Shown here: positions 9,801 through 19,093 of the stretch, piece after piece
Layout: each line of letters starts with the position of its first letter
Position numbering within the stretch: the first letter of the stretch is position 1
Assembly: GCA_965146665.1 (NCBI GenBank)
Contig: CBCTHE010000015.1
Location: 1-64,000 of the forward strand
Direction: 5' to 3'
DNA length: 64,000 bases
Source: Ructibacterium sp965146665
GTDB taxonomy: Bacteria > Bacillota > Clostridia > Monoglobales > Monoglobaceae
The notes under the pieces: model-generated
Database searches by the model: none
What the model was told of the DNA's origin: nothing
What the model saw: the letters and a program-made list of their open reading frames with translations, nothing else
Translations under genes and position numbers: made by a program

Positions 9801-11311
9801 GGGACGGCCTGTTTGACGCCAAGGTCACAACGGCCACCTTCCGGAGCAACTGGACAGACCGCGGCGCCCTGTTCGGGGGCATCCACGGCGCCTACAACAA
9901 TGTCAATCACGGCCATGTTGACGTGGGGACCTTTGTTCTGGACGCCCTGGGGGTCCGGTGGGCCTGTGATCTGGGCGCGGACGCCTATGCCCTTCCCAGC
10001 TATATGTCAAATCCCAATGTCTACCGCCGCCGGGCCGAGGGCCACAACACCATTGTGGTGGATCCTCCGGGAAGGCAGCAGGGCAGCTATTTCTACGATC
10101 AGGAGCCCAATGCCACCGGTGTGGTAGAGCAGTACGTGAGCAAGGACAAGGGCGGCTATGTGGTCATGGACATTTCCCAGACCAATCAGAAGATGGCCTC
10201 CGCGAAGCGGGGCATGTTCATGCTTCCGGGCCGGGAACAGCTTCTGGTCCAGGACGAAATCGAACTCAAATCCCCCGGTGATGTCTGGTGGTTCATGCAC
10301 ACCCGGACGGATGTGACCCTCTCCACGGACCGGCGGAGCGCCACGCTGACCTACGGCGGCAAGACGCTGAACGCCGCAATCGTCTCGCCGGACAGCTCGC
10401 TGACCTTTGGGGTCATGGACGCGCTTCCGCTGGAGGGCTCCCCTGTGGTGGACGGACAGAACCAGAACAAGGGCTTCCGCAAGCTCTATATCAACGGCAA
10501 GGATAAAAAGACCTTTGAAGTGGCTGTGGTGTTCACACCGCTGCCGGATCCGGGGATCCAGCCGGAGCTTCCGGACTGGCGGCCCATGGAGCAGTGGGAG
10601 GTTCCCGACGGGCCCATGCCCGCGGAGGGCAAAACCCATCTGACCGGCATCAGCCTCGACGGTCAGCCCATGGAGGGCTTCTATCAGCAGCAGAACAGCT
10701 ATACGGTCAAGCTGACGCCCGGCGCGGTCAAGGCGCCAGCGGTCACCGCGGAATTCGCGGGCGGTGAGGCGGATATGCGCATCACCCAGGCAAAGGATGT
10801 GAACGGGACCGCGGTCATCAGCCTGAAGGACGGCGAAACCGGCCAGACGAAATACTATATGGTGGAGTTCGCGGTGGGCACCATGCTGGGCGTCCCGCAG
10901 GGCGTGCAGTCCTATGCCATTGCGGACGCGGTGGCCTCTGACGTGCCGCAGACTGAAAACGGAACGGAGAACGCCTATGACGGAGATGTGAACACCCGCT
11001 GGTCAGCGGAGGGTATTCAGTATGTGGACTTTGACCTGGGTGAGGAAAAGGAGGTCGGCGCGGTGTCCGTGGCCTGGTACAAGGGCGACGAGCGTTCCAC
11101 AGAGTACAGCGTGCACCTGTCCCGGGACGGCAAGCGGTGGTCAGAGGTGTTCCATGGCATCAGCCTGGACAATACTCTGGACTATAATACTACGATTTTT
11201 GAACCCCAGCAGGCGCGGTATGTCCGCGTGACCGGATATGGCAATACCCTCAACGCCTGGAACAGCGTTGCAGAGACGAAAATATTCCCCGCGGTCAGCA
11301 CTGAGGACTAG
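6815..11311 (+). CDS. secreted multidomain heparinase II/III-like polysaccharide lyase
   Basis: This 1498-residue protein has a signal peptide cleaved near VFAA. Two laminin-G-like beta-sandwich segments lie at about 30-215 and 265-465. A copper-amine-oxidase-N-like domain (about 495-612) carries the paired phrases MVPVRFIAEAFG and FVPIRFIAEKIG. From about 665 to 1260 there is an alpha/alpha barrel plus beta-sheet region typical of heparinase II/III-like proteins, with NNWSLVCHGS, NHGHVDVGTF (near 1031) and RRRAEGHNTIVVDPPG. A discoidin-like domain (about 1370-1498) closes it. The family cleaves acidic polysaccharides by beta-elimination; the actual substrate cannot be read. Start ATG 6815 follows GGAAGAGAG. 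It lies between the binding lipoprotein and a GH97 gene in one operon. Confidence 0.82.
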   Translation: MKRILAGMIAVCMAVLCLPAAVFAAAETNGQFSDDFDAYADYAAAQAGGWYRGAEQTDEQADIIQNPTAGGGNRCVLLTTAGAGVSQIAHSGIGVDLIGQDYAVVALNLCAVNSAADRQVAVTDDSGGSYTLLTLTGDAVIGPDGKTQVGTIKGETWYQLAVAVDSAKGTGTVYLDGKKLGDALHLGGTPTSVDSVIISQTGSAGHSAAALVDDVRVCPGEAPDGRDQQYPKRAVDSIVLPAPQGSVDLPLYPAAGAEGIETYVKDDFTGYQTHPDWHGRDIPPNWYTGWNNNGRFQSYSFKDAHGDVVHFSASGSGQTPYIQREYLHKVVGRGDYVAQFDILMPDDNSAKAFSIADGNGNLRSVVRFKTDGSILFDTAGQATKIGMNTHKWMRFACVYHADTGLYDAYLDGQMVLEQKAMSGTVAPGMSRFKLDLTGDSKGASDTYVDNVAIYSGTEPVSFEQVPAPAADKFPNTVFDWDPDFSGNLQNAVALKIGSANAYVGAQRTTADPGNVNVKPFEENGVTMVPVRFIAEAFGADVSFEEAAETVRIQFGGGQSEIRFQNGGDIAYVNGEEIQVTRPVSREDRIFVPIRFIAEKIGKKVYYNENGVIVIGDTETPFQLPEEEKAFTALTRKLTYTYPTKEQIKKDYYAHNGLEQGEKIQHPRMFADADKLADIRSRIRTDENMKAWYEGVKKGAESAYETQTPGWYFEADGSMLSRVREVMDKIEKWVMVYQMETDPAVKQKYLDRTWKEISGVVFDWPDWDHMHFLDPSEMMRCIALAYDWMYDGWTEEQRGVIRNAIIERGLQPAYDSYKGYGNVTWVKLENNWSLVCHGSVIIAALALFDYQPDYCAQLMEWAMHAWENVMYQFAPEGAWEEGVTYWNFAIRYYVPCIDVMNWFLGTDYGYFDDIEGVSRTGYYPPYMTGPMGQFNYHDAGEGFERTEAHFWMAKRLNDPDLGGYRMNQILQGNSGTSVYDLLWYDPAYCNLDVDLPRDGLFDAKVTTATFRSNWTDRGALFGGIHGAYNNVNHGHVDVGTFVLDALGVRWACDLGADAYALPSYMSNPNVYRRRAEGHNTIVVDPPGRQQGSYFYDQEPNATGVVEQYVSKDKGGYVVMDISQTNQKMASAKRGMFMLPGREQLLVQDEIELKSPGDVWWFMHTRTDVTLSTDRRSATLTYGGKTLNAAIVSPDSSLTFGVMDALPLEGSPVVDGQNQNKGFRKLYINGKDKKTFEVAVVFTPLPDPGIQPELPDWRPMEQWEVPDGPMPAEGKTHLTGISLDGQPMEGFYQQQNSYTVKLTPGAVKAPAVTAEFAGGEADMRITQAKDVNGTAVISLKDGETGQTKYYMVEFAVGTMLGVPQGVQSYAIADAVASDVPQTENGTENAYDGDVNTRWSAEGIQYVDFDLGEEKEVGAVSVAWYKGDERSTEYSVHLSRDGKRWSEVFHGISLDNTLDYNTTIFEPQQARYVRVTGYGNTLNAWNSVAETKIFPAVSTED

Positions 11312-11332
11312 CGGGCAGAGGAGGAGAAGCAG

Positions 11333-14300
11333 ATGAAACGGAAGCTGATTTCTTACCTGCTGGCGCTGTGTATGGCGGCGGGGCTGATTGCGCTCCCCGC
11401 CGGCCCTGTCCGGGCGGAGCAGGTGGAGACCATTTTGGCGGAGCTCCGATATGACGCGGCAACTCGGACCGAGATCCGAAAAAATGTGGACCTGTCTGAC
11501 AGCACCGCCGCCTATGACGCAGAGACAGAGGGCTGGAAGTTTATGGTCAAAGGCAAGGATGCCGGCGGCGACGGCAGCACAAAGGCCTTTGCCGCGGTCA
11601 TGAGCGCGGAGCAGGGCGGCAGTGTCAGCGGTATGACGGTGACCTATGAGGTGGTCATGACGCTGAAGGACGCCGGCACAAACAGGAATTTTCAGGTGTT
11701 TTACAATGGCTCCAAGAACAAGAGCATCCTCAAAACCAATCCCAGCGGGACCTGTTATCTGCTGGGAATCGACGACAGCGACGACTATAGGTTCAGTCCG
11801 CAGAACGGACACAAATACCGGTTCACCTATACCTTTGACCTGGCCGCGCAGAAAGTCACGGCCTCTGCTGCGGACCTGACTGACGGCGGGACGGAGGTAA
11901 AGCGGACGCCGGAGACGGAGACCGGATTTGACAATATTGTCAAGTTTAAGCATGAGTTTTCCCCCAAGCAGGCGGATGGGGAAAAATATACCTATCTCCA
12001 TAGCGTCAAGGCCTATACGGTGTCGGACAACAGCGTGGAGATTGACCAGGAGGTGATGAGTGTCCTGCCCCCCTGTGCGGGCGACCCCATTTCCGTTCCG
12101 GTCAAGGTCACCGGCGCGGTTCCTGACCGGGTGGAACTTTTGGTGAACGGCGCGGTGACGGCGGAGGCGGATGCGCCCCCCTTTGCCCTTGCTGTTCCCC
12201 GCGCGGAGGCCGGGACCTGCCGGCTCCGCCTGCGGGCCTATTACGGCGGCATGTCTTTGGATTCAGAGGAGCTGACCATTGAGGTCCCAATGCAAAAAAG
12301 GACAGCAGTCTACCGCAACGATTTTAACGACAGTGATTTGAAGAACGCGGGACGAAACGGAAGGACGGACTTTGTACAGCGGAACGGCGGGGAGGCGGGG
12401 GATCTTGCCTTTGAGATGACCAGCTATACGGAGAACGGAAACAAAAACGCCTCGCACTTTGCCTATAGCTTTTCCCCGGCCCTCACCCCGGAAAACACCG
12501 GGAAATTTGAGATTGCGCTGGACATGATTCCCGGCGAAAAGGGGACGCAGCGCGGACTGGAGATCAAATTTCTGGACGGAGAGACCACGGCGGAGGATCT
12601 GATCCTGTTCCGGTTTAAGGCAGACGGTTCCTGGGCATTTGCGGGCGGAAGCAAGAATGCCCAGTACAAGCCCGGAAGCACCTATCACATTGAGATGGTC
12701 ATTGACCAGATCGACAATTCCTATGACTGCCTCCTGCTGGAGGACGGCAAGCTGCTGTACAAAGACCGTGGCCTGACCCTGGCCACCAAGAGCGGGGCGG
12801 CAGGCAAACCAATTTCCCGCCTCAAGATCCAGCAAAACGGAGAAGAGGACGGTGCCAGCTGTCAGATTGATAACGTCGGCATCTGCCGATATGAGGAAAT
12901 CAAGGAGGTCACCATCACGGAGACCCATGCAATGGCCTCCCCGGACGGGAGAGTCACAGGAAGCTTTCTGCTGGACTCTGAGGGGAGCGTCTGGTACAGC
13001 GCGGCCTATGACGGGAAGCCGGTGCTGGAACAGGCGGCGCTGGGGCTGGAGCTGGACGCGGCGGGCGGCGGTCCGCTCTCCTCCGGGTTTACGCTGGAGC
13101 GCGAGGAGCCTGTCACGGTAACCGGCAGCTGGGCGCCCTTGTACGGCACCAAAGCCGAATACCCGGAGAACTATACCCAGTATACCTACCGTATGACCGA
13201 AAACGGCAGCGGGCGTCAGCTGCATATCCTGTTCCGGCTGTACAATGAGGGGATGGCCTTCCGGTATGTGATACCGGAACAGGCGGGACTGGACAGCGGG
13301 TATGCCATTCTTGCGGAGCAGACGGAATTCCGGCCCGCGGGAGACCCGGAGGTCTGGTATCAGACCAAGACCGAAACCATTCCCTATCACAAGAAGCTCA
13401 GCGCAATGGGCAATCCCACAGGGATCCGGCGCCCTATGACCCTGCTCTTTGAGGATGGGACCGGCGCCGCTATTGTGGAATCGGATATGTATGGCTTTGC
13501 CAGAATGCACATGGATAAAACCGGCGGCAATACCTTTCGGTCAGCCCTGGCCGGCAGTGTGTCGGTCAAGGCGGCGGCCGCCGCGCAGTCCCCATGGCGC
13601 GCGGTGATTCTGGGCACCAGTTCCGGCGATGTGCTGGAAAAGGGGTATCTGGTGGAAAATTTGGCGCCGGAGCCCTCCGGCCCGGAATATGAAGATGTGT
13701 CCTGGATCACGCCGGGCAAGGCGGTCCGGGTGGCCAACGGCTTTTCTTACGAGAATGCGGTGAAGCATGTGGATTTTGCCGTGGACCGGAATATGCAGTA
13801 TATCATGTTTGACGGCGGCTGGTACGGGGACGAGGGCAGCGGCGAGTCCGATCCCCGCTATCCAACCAACGACGCCGTGACCGGAAAGCCCATGGATATG
13901 AAGGCCATCTGCGGCTACGCCCACGCCAAGGGAATCAAGGTGGTGGTCTATATCAACAACCGGGCGATCTTTGAGGAATACCTCTACAACAGCAAGAACG
14001 GCCGGCCCGCCCCCCGGTATACCACCGAGGAACTGCTCCGGTATCTGAGCGAATGGGGCATAGACGGTTTAAAGCCGGGCTTTGTGGACTGTGATACCCA
14101 GCAGGCGGAGATCTGGAATCTGGATCTGGCCCGGACTGCTGCCAAATACCATATGACTGTCAACACCCACGACCTCTATGTCCCGGCGGGAACCAACCGG
14201 ACCTATCCCAACTTTGTGGGAGCGGAGGGGATCTGGGGCGACGAGCATCCGGACATCACGGCGGCCCGTGACCTGACCCATTTTTTCACACGGTATGTAC

Positions 14301-16393
14301 AGGGGCCGGCAGACCATACCTGGTGCTGGTATAACTATCGGGTGTCCAAGACCTTCCGGCTTGCCTCCGCAGTCCTCAGCTATTCACCTCAGCAATACCA
14401 GTTCTGGTACGAAGGCCCCCAGAATTACACCAAGGCCGATGAAAAGGAACTGCAGTTCTGGAAGGATGTCCCGGCGGTTTGGGACGACACCAGGGTGCTG
14501 GAGGGTGAGATCGGGAAGTATCTGACCATTGCCAGAAGGAGCGGGACGGACTGGTTCCTGGGCTCTGGGAGCGCGGTGAACCGGGAGCTTTCCATTCCCC
14601 TGGACTTTCTGGGCAGCGGCCAGTACATTGCGGAGATCTATCGAAACGGCCCGGACGACTATTTTGACATTACGGTGGCCGATCCCAATGATCCGGTCAG
14701 CGCCAAGACAGTAAACGGAAAAAGGGACACTGTGATCACAGAGAAAAAGCTGGTGAGTCAAAGCGATACGCTGACCTGCTCCATGAAGGATTCCTTTGGG
14801 TATGCGGTCCGATTCAAACCCGCCACCCCGGAGGAAATTGCCAAGCTGAGCTATGTGGAAATCATCTCCCCCATCAGCGGTTCTTCTATGGAGCCCCAAG
14901 ATATTACATTTCAGGTGAGCGTCGGCGAAGGGGTACAGAAGGTGGAGTATTACAGCGACAGCCGGTTGATCGGAACGGCGGACACCGCCCCCTTTGCCTT
15001 TACCTGGCCCAATCCGGGAGAGGGGATGTACTCTGTCACCGCCAGAGCCTATTATGCAGGCGGCGCGGTGGCGGAGACAGAAGAGCCCACAGTGGTGGGC
15101 CTTGCCAGTATGAGCGAGGCCGCGGTGCTGGATCTGAATTTCAATGACGGATCCTATACCGGGGTGGATATTTCAACCGATACCAAGCAGATCGTCCCCA
15201 AAAGGGAGACGGAGAAGGAGGACCTGGCCGTCAAGATTACCACGGTACCCGATGGGGGCGATAACGCCCGGGCGCATCAGCTGAACTATGTGCCGAATCC
15301 GGCGCTGACCGCCTCCACCGGAAAGCGTATCAGACTTCAGGCGGACTTTCTGTTCCAGGACAATCAGACCCGGCGCGGACTGTTCGAGCTTCGCCGCGTT
15401 GCGGCTTCGGGACAGCAGGACAATCCGATTCTGGTGAATCTGGACGGAGGAAATATCAGCGTCAAGGGCGCGGCGGCGTCGGTTCCCTACCGGGCGGACG
15501 CGGTCTACCGCATCAAAATTGTGCTGGATATGCAGACTTGGCGGTTTGACTGTACCATAACAGAGGAAGGCAAGACCATTTTCCAGGAGGCGGGTCTCTC
15601 CATGGGGAGCGCGGATTTCACCAAACTGGAGCGGGTCAAGTGCCAGCAGGAGATCGCAGCAAAGGGGCTTGCGGAGAGCGTCATGTTTGTGGATAACTAT
15701 CAGGTGTACCGAAGTGTGGCCGCGCCGGAGGTGAACGGCTATACCTTCACGGACGCGTCGGGCGGGACCTCTGCGGATGCCGCCGCGGCGCCGCTGGAGA
15801 CCCGGGAGATCCGGCTCACCTTCACCTCGGACATGAAGGCGGCGTCATTGAAGGAAAATGTCAGGATGGTGCGGATGACGGACGGCGCTCCCGTGGCGTT
15901 TGAAGGCGTCTGCTCCGGTACGGACTATACACTGACGCTGGGGTCCGCTTTGGACCCGGACACGGCATACCGGATTTATTTTGACGGGGCCGAGGATAAA
16001 AACGGCGTCCCGGTGATTAAGGGGTATTTCGCGCGGTTCCGAACGGAGAAACAGCCCTTTGGACTGGATTCCTTCCTGTGCATGGCCGGAGACGGCTATG
16101 TGAGCAGTGTTTCCCAGATTTCGGCCGGCCAGGAGGTGCGGGTCATGCCCGCGGTCCGGAACGAGACGCAGGAGACTAGGAATTTCACGGTGGTGGTCTG
16201 TGTCCACAGTGCGGACGGCGCTTTGCGCGGCGGCGCGGCAGAGCGGTATTCGCTGGGGCCGGGTCAGACCCTGCACAACGCCGCAATCAGTTTTACGGCC
16301 TATGCGGGCATCAGCGCCGCGGACACGCTGGAGGTATATGTCTGGGACGGACTTCGGACCATGCGTCCCCTGTCCCTCCCGCGGAGCTTTTGA
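11333..16393 (+). CDS. secreted GH97-family glycoside hydrolase with Ig-like and laminin-G-like domains
   Basis: This 1686-residue protein has a signal peptide ending near VRAEQ. Laminin-G-like segments flank an Ig-like segment before about residue 520. A GH97 unit spans about 525-1165: the N-terminal sandwich, then a TIM barrel with YIMFDGGWYGDE, GIKVVVYINNRA, GLKPGFVDCD and NRTYPNFVGAEG. A second Ig-like domain (about 1175-1250), another laminin-G-like domain and a C-terminal VYVWDG-type domain follow. GH97 enzymes are exo-acting alpha-glucosidases or alpha-galactosidases. The barrel motif has Gly916 where retaining members carry an Asp nucleophile, which suggests an inverting, SusB-like mechanism or altered chemistry. 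It follows the lyase gene by 21 bases. Confidence 0.87.
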   Translation: MKRKLISYLLALCMAAGLIALPAGPVRAEQVETILAELRYDAATRTEIRKNVDLSDSTAAYDAETEGWKFMVKGKDAGGDGSTKAFAAVMSAEQGGSVSGMTVTYEVVMTLKDAGTNRNFQVFYNGSKNKSILKTNPSGTCYLLGIDDSDDYRFSPQNGHKYRFTYTFDLAAQKVTASAADLTDGGTEVKRTPETETGFDNIVKFKHEFSPKQADGEKYTYLHSVKAYTVSDNSVEIDQEVMSVLPPCAGDPISVPVKVTGAVPDRVELLVNGAVTAEADAPPFALAVPRAEAGTCRLRLRAYYGGMSLDSEELTIEVPMQKRTAVYRNDFNDSDLKNAGRNGRTDFVQRNGGEAGDLAFEMTSYTENGNKNASHFAYSFSPALTPENTGKFEIALDMIPGEKGTQRGLEIKFLDGETTAEDLILFRFKADGSWAFAGGSKNAQYKPGSTYHIEMVIDQIDNSYDCLLLEDGKLLYKDRGLTLATKSGAAGKPISRLKIQQNGEEDGASCQIDNVGICRYEEIKEVTITETHAMASPDGRVTGSFLLDSEGSVWYSAAYDGKPVLEQAALGLELDAAGGGPLSSGFTLEREEPVTVTGSWAPLYGTKAEYPENYTQYTYRMTENGSGRQLHILFRLYNEGMAFRYVIPEQAGLDSGYAILAEQTEFRPAGDPEVWYQTKTETIPYHKKLSAMGNPTGIRRPMTLLFEDGTGAAIVESDMYGFARMHMDKTGGNTFRSALAGSVSVKAAAAAQSPWRAVILGTSSGDVLEKGYLVENLAPEPSGPEYEDVSWITPGKAVRVANGFSYENAVKHVDFAVDRNMQYIMFDGGWYGDEGSGESDPRYPTNDAVTGKPMDMKAICGYAHAKGIKVVVYINNRAIFEEYLYNSKNGRPAPRYTTEELLRYLSEWGIDGLKPGFVDCDTQQAEIWNLDLARTAAKYHMTVNTHDLYVPAGTNRTYPNFVGAEGIWGDEHPDITAARDLTHFFTRYVQGPADHTWCWYNYRVSKTFRLASAVLSYSPQQYQFWYEGPQNYTKADEKELQFWKDVPAVWDDTRVLEGEIGKYLTIARRSGTDWFLGSGSAVNRELSIPLDFLGSGQYIAEIYRNGPDDYFDITVADPNDPVSAKTVNGKRDTVITEKKLVSQSDTLTCSMKDSFGYAVRFKPATPEEIAKLSYVEIISPISGSSMEPQDITFQVSVGEGVQKVEYYSDSRLIGTADTAPFAFTWPNPGEGMYSVTARAYYAGGAVAETEEPTVVGLASMSEAAVLDLNFNDGSYTGVDISTDTKQIVPKRETEKEDLAVKITTVPDGGDNARAHQLNYVPNPALTASTGKRIRLQADFLFQDNQTRRGLFELRRVAASGQQDNPILVNLDGGNISVKGAAASVPYRADAVYRIKIVLDMQTWRFDCTITEEGKTIFQEAGLSMGSADFTKLERVKCQQEIAAKGLAESVMFVDNYQVYRSVAAPEVNGYTFTDASGGTSADAAAAPLETREIRLTFTSDMKAASLKENVRMVRMTDGAPVAFEGVCSGTDYTLTLGSALDPDTAYRIYFDGAEDKNGVPVIKGYFARFRTEKQPFGLDSFLCMAGDGYVSSVSQISAGQEVRVMPAVRNETQETRNFTVVVCVHSADGALRGGAAERYSLGPGQTLHNAAISFTAYAGISAADTLEVYVWDGLRTMRPLSLPRSF

Positions 16394-16409
16394 TCCTGAG
16401 AGGGGAAAG

Positions 16410-16439
16410 CGGCGGCGGGCTTCTGCCGGCCCGCCGCCG
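16410..16439 (+). other. GC-rich intercistronic hairpin
   Basis: A perfect 11-bp stem CGGCGGCGGGC / GCCCGCCGCCG lies between the GH97 gene and the next secreted-protein gene. No T-run follows, so it looks like an mRNA-stabilising or partial-attenuation hairpin inside the operon. Confidence 0.6.
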
Positions 16440-16462
16440 AGAGTTGAAAGGAGAGAAAAAGC

Positions 16463-19075
16463 ATGAATAAGCAGGCTATTATGATTACAAAGCGGATCGG
16501 TGCCATGAGACGGGCGCTCCTGCCCTGTTTGCTGGCACTGTGTATGGCGGCGGGGACGCTGCTGTTTCCTGGAGCGGTCTCGGCCGCCCAGGGTGCCGGG
16601 GAGACGGTGCTGTTTGACATTCACTATGACGGGGCGGGCGGTATGGTGACGCCTGTGAACCTGCCGGGTAAGGTTGACCCGGATACGGGCGGCCAGATTA
16701 TATCGCCGTCCGCCGCCTTCAATTACCAGGCGGACGGCAACGGAATCGACAGTCTGGGCAAGGAACTGGTGCTGTCCGTGCGGATCACGCCGCATGACAA
16801 GACTTCCAAGCGGCTGTTCCAGGGGTTTATACCCGCGGGCGGCAGCAACCGGGAGCTGATCTGGTTCAAGGAGTCTGAGGCGGGCTTTATGGCGGATGAC
16901 CGGAACAAGGAAAAGGGAAACACCTTTTCCTATGAAGCGGGACATACCTACCGCTGTACCCTGACCATGAACCTGGTTTCCGGCCTCGCGGCAGCCAGTG
17001 CGCTGGACGAGACGGAGAACAAAACGGTATTTCAAAAGGACAATCTGATTGTGCCGGAGATCTTCCCCTTCCTGCCCAGAATCAAGGTCAGCTTTGAGGG
17101 GGCGGAGAGCTCCTCCACCGTGCTTCATGAAATGAAGCTGGTCCAGCGAAAGCCCGCGGAGCAGGGAACCTTCCGCCAGATTGCCAATGTGTATTACGAC
17201 CCGGACAAGGGAGCGATGATGCCGGAAGATTCAGCCCTGTTCAATTATGAGAACTGTCCGGACGCAAAAATCAATGCGGACGCCGGCGGGCTGGAGATGT
17301 TTGTTTGGGGAAACGAGTCGGACGGCGGCGCGGGACAGGGACAAGGCAAGTCATTTTACTGCAGAATGCCGGACGGCGGCGCGGAAACCCGGGACAAGAC
17401 TGTGTTTATTGATTTTTGCATGTCCACGCCGGACTATGGGACAAACCGGAAGCTTTCGGCGGTCCATGAGGGCGGCACGACGGTCCTGTTTGAGTCCAAT
17501 CCCAGCGGGGAATGCAAGTTTTTTACAAAGACGGTGGGAAAACCGGATAATAACAAAAAGCTGAATATCCGGTTCCAGCTGGAGTTGTCCACCGGAAAGG
17601 CAAAGGCCTCTTTGATCGACATGACAAGCAAAAAGATCGTATTTGAGCCAAAGGAATATGACATTGGCTTCAGAGAGCTGAAGGAACTGCGGATGGAGCT
17701 GTCCCCCAAGCAAAAGGACGGCAAAAAGGTGACCATTCTGCACAGTATCTCGGTCTGGCAGATGGAGAAGAACGGAATTACCCTCCGTCCCTATGCCGTG
17801 GGTATGCCGCCCTATACGGCGGGAGACACGGCCGAGCTCCGGCTGGAGCGGACCGGCGCCGCGCCCGCACAGGTGACGGCCTACTGCGACGGGACCAATC
17901 TCGGGACCCAGACGGAGGGCTATCGCTGGCAGACGCCGGTACTGACCCCGGGAACGCACAGCTTTTATGTAAACGCAATCTATGACAGCGGCGAAATCCT
18001 GACGGACGCCGTGCAGGTCACCGCAAAGAAGTATGAGGTCAAGGCCGCCTTTATGGACAGCGCCTGTGAAAGCGACGCGGACATGAAAAACGGCCTCAGC
18101 GGCGCCAGCGGCGGAACCAGTCCGGGCAAGGGGAAGATCACCTATGAACCCATGCCGGGCACAACCGGTCAGGGGAACGCTGTCAAGCTGGTACCCAGCG
18201 GCAAGGATATGCCCGCGGACGGCAAAATCGACGATTATAACCAGAATTTTAATATGTCCATACACGCGGAGAAAAAGGACGGCGCGCTGATTGTATGGGA
18301 AAACGACCTGATGCTGACCAGCGCCCCCTGGACCGAGGGCACGGACGTCAGCGGCGCCGCCGGCGTGGAGATCAAGATCATCCGCGAGGGCAAGGAGACG
18401 GCAGAGGATCTGCCCGCCGGGCAGTTTTTCAAGGCCCGGAAGGACGGCAATCTGTCCTTTGCGGGAACCGGGCTCACCGTTCCCTATGAACCGGGCGTCC
18501 TGTACCACCTCAAGTTCCAGATCAATATGGAGACCGGGAAATATAATGTTGTGGTCAGCGATCCGTCAGGGCCGGTGTTCAGCGGCTATAACCTGACGCT
18601 GGATGACCTGTCCAAGGGCGGAATTGCCGCGGTCACCCGGTTCAAATACCAGCAGAACGCGGTGCCGGGCCGGTCTGACATCGGGTCTTATGTGGACAAT
18701 GTAAAGATCTATACCCAGGATGAGGCCGGGAGCTATATCAACGCGCTGGAGGTTCGGAAAGGCGGAACCGCGGTCTATGACCTGTCACAGGTCAGGGCGG
18801 GCGATGTCCTCACCCTGCGGGCCAGTCTGAAAAACAACGCGGGGGCTGAGGCCGCGGTTCCCACCGTGATCTTTGCGGTCCTGGATCAGGACGGCGGTCT
18901 GCTGGATGTGGTTCGGGCCGCGGGCACGGCAGCCGTTCCGGACGGGGTGGAATCCGAGCTGGTCACGGCGGAGCTGACAGCCAGGGCGGACTTTACCCAG
19001 GGGACCCGGATCAAAGCTTTTGTCTGGGATGGAATGGAGCGCATGGAGCCCCTGGCCGAGGCCAGAACTTATTAA
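16463..19075 (+). CDS. secreted protein with repeated laminin-G-like domains
   Basis: This 870-residue protein has a long signal sequence whose core LLALCMAAG is nearly identical to that of the GH97 protein. Mature beta-rich repeats resemble the laminin-G-like segments of its neighbours: a stretch at about 30-230, a similar one at about 240-430, an Ig-like region (about 440-530) and a third sandwich (about 540-760). The C-terminal region ends IKAFVWDGMERMEPL, matching the GH97 protein's VYVWDGLRTMRPL. I see no catalytic motif. A carbohydrate-binding or scaffold role beside the two enzymes is inferred. AAGGAGA precedes the ATG. Confidence 0.75.
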   Translation: MNKQAIMITKRIGAMRRALLPCLLALCMAAGTLLFPGAVSAAQGAGETVLFDIHYDGAGGMVTPVNLPGKVDPDTGGQIISPSAAFNYQADGNGIDSLGKELVLSVRITPHDKTSKRLFQGFIPAGGSNRELIWFKESEAGFMADDRNKEKGNTFSYEAGHTYRCTLTMNLVSGLAAASALDETENKTVFQKDNLIVPEIFPFLPRIKVSFEGAESSSTVLHEMKLVQRKPAEQGTFRQIANVYYDPDKGAMMPEDSALFNYENCPDAKINADAGGLEMFVWGNESDGGAGQGQGKSFYCRMPDGGAETRDKTVFIDFCMSTPDYGTNRKLSAVHEGGTTVLFESNPSGECKFFTKTVGKPDNNKKLNIRFQLELSTGKAKASLIDMTSKKIVFEPKEYDIGFRELKELRMELSPKQKDGKKVTILHSISVWQMEKNGITLRPYAVGMPPYTAGDTAELRLERTGAAPAQVTAYCDGTNLGTQTEGYRWQTPVLTPGTHSFYVNAIYDSGEILTDAVQVTAKKYEVKAAFMDSACESDADMKNGLSGASGGTSPGKGKITYEPMPGTTGQGNAVKLVPSGKDMPADGKIDDYNQNFNMSIHAEKKDGALIVWENDLMLTSAPWTEGTDVSGAAGVEIKIIREGKETAEDLPAGQFFKARKDGNLSFAGTGLTVPYEPGVLYHLKFQINMETGKYNVVVSDPSGPVFSGYNLTLDDLSKGGIAAVTRFKYQQNAVPGRSDIGSYVDNVKIYTQDEAGSYINALEVRKGGTAVYDLSQVRAGDVLTLRASLKNNAGAEAAVPTVIFAVLDQDGGLLDVVRAAGTAAVPDGVESELVTAELTARADFTQGTRIKAFVWDGMERMEPLAEARTY

Positions 19076-19093
19076 GAGAAACGAGGTGCAAAT

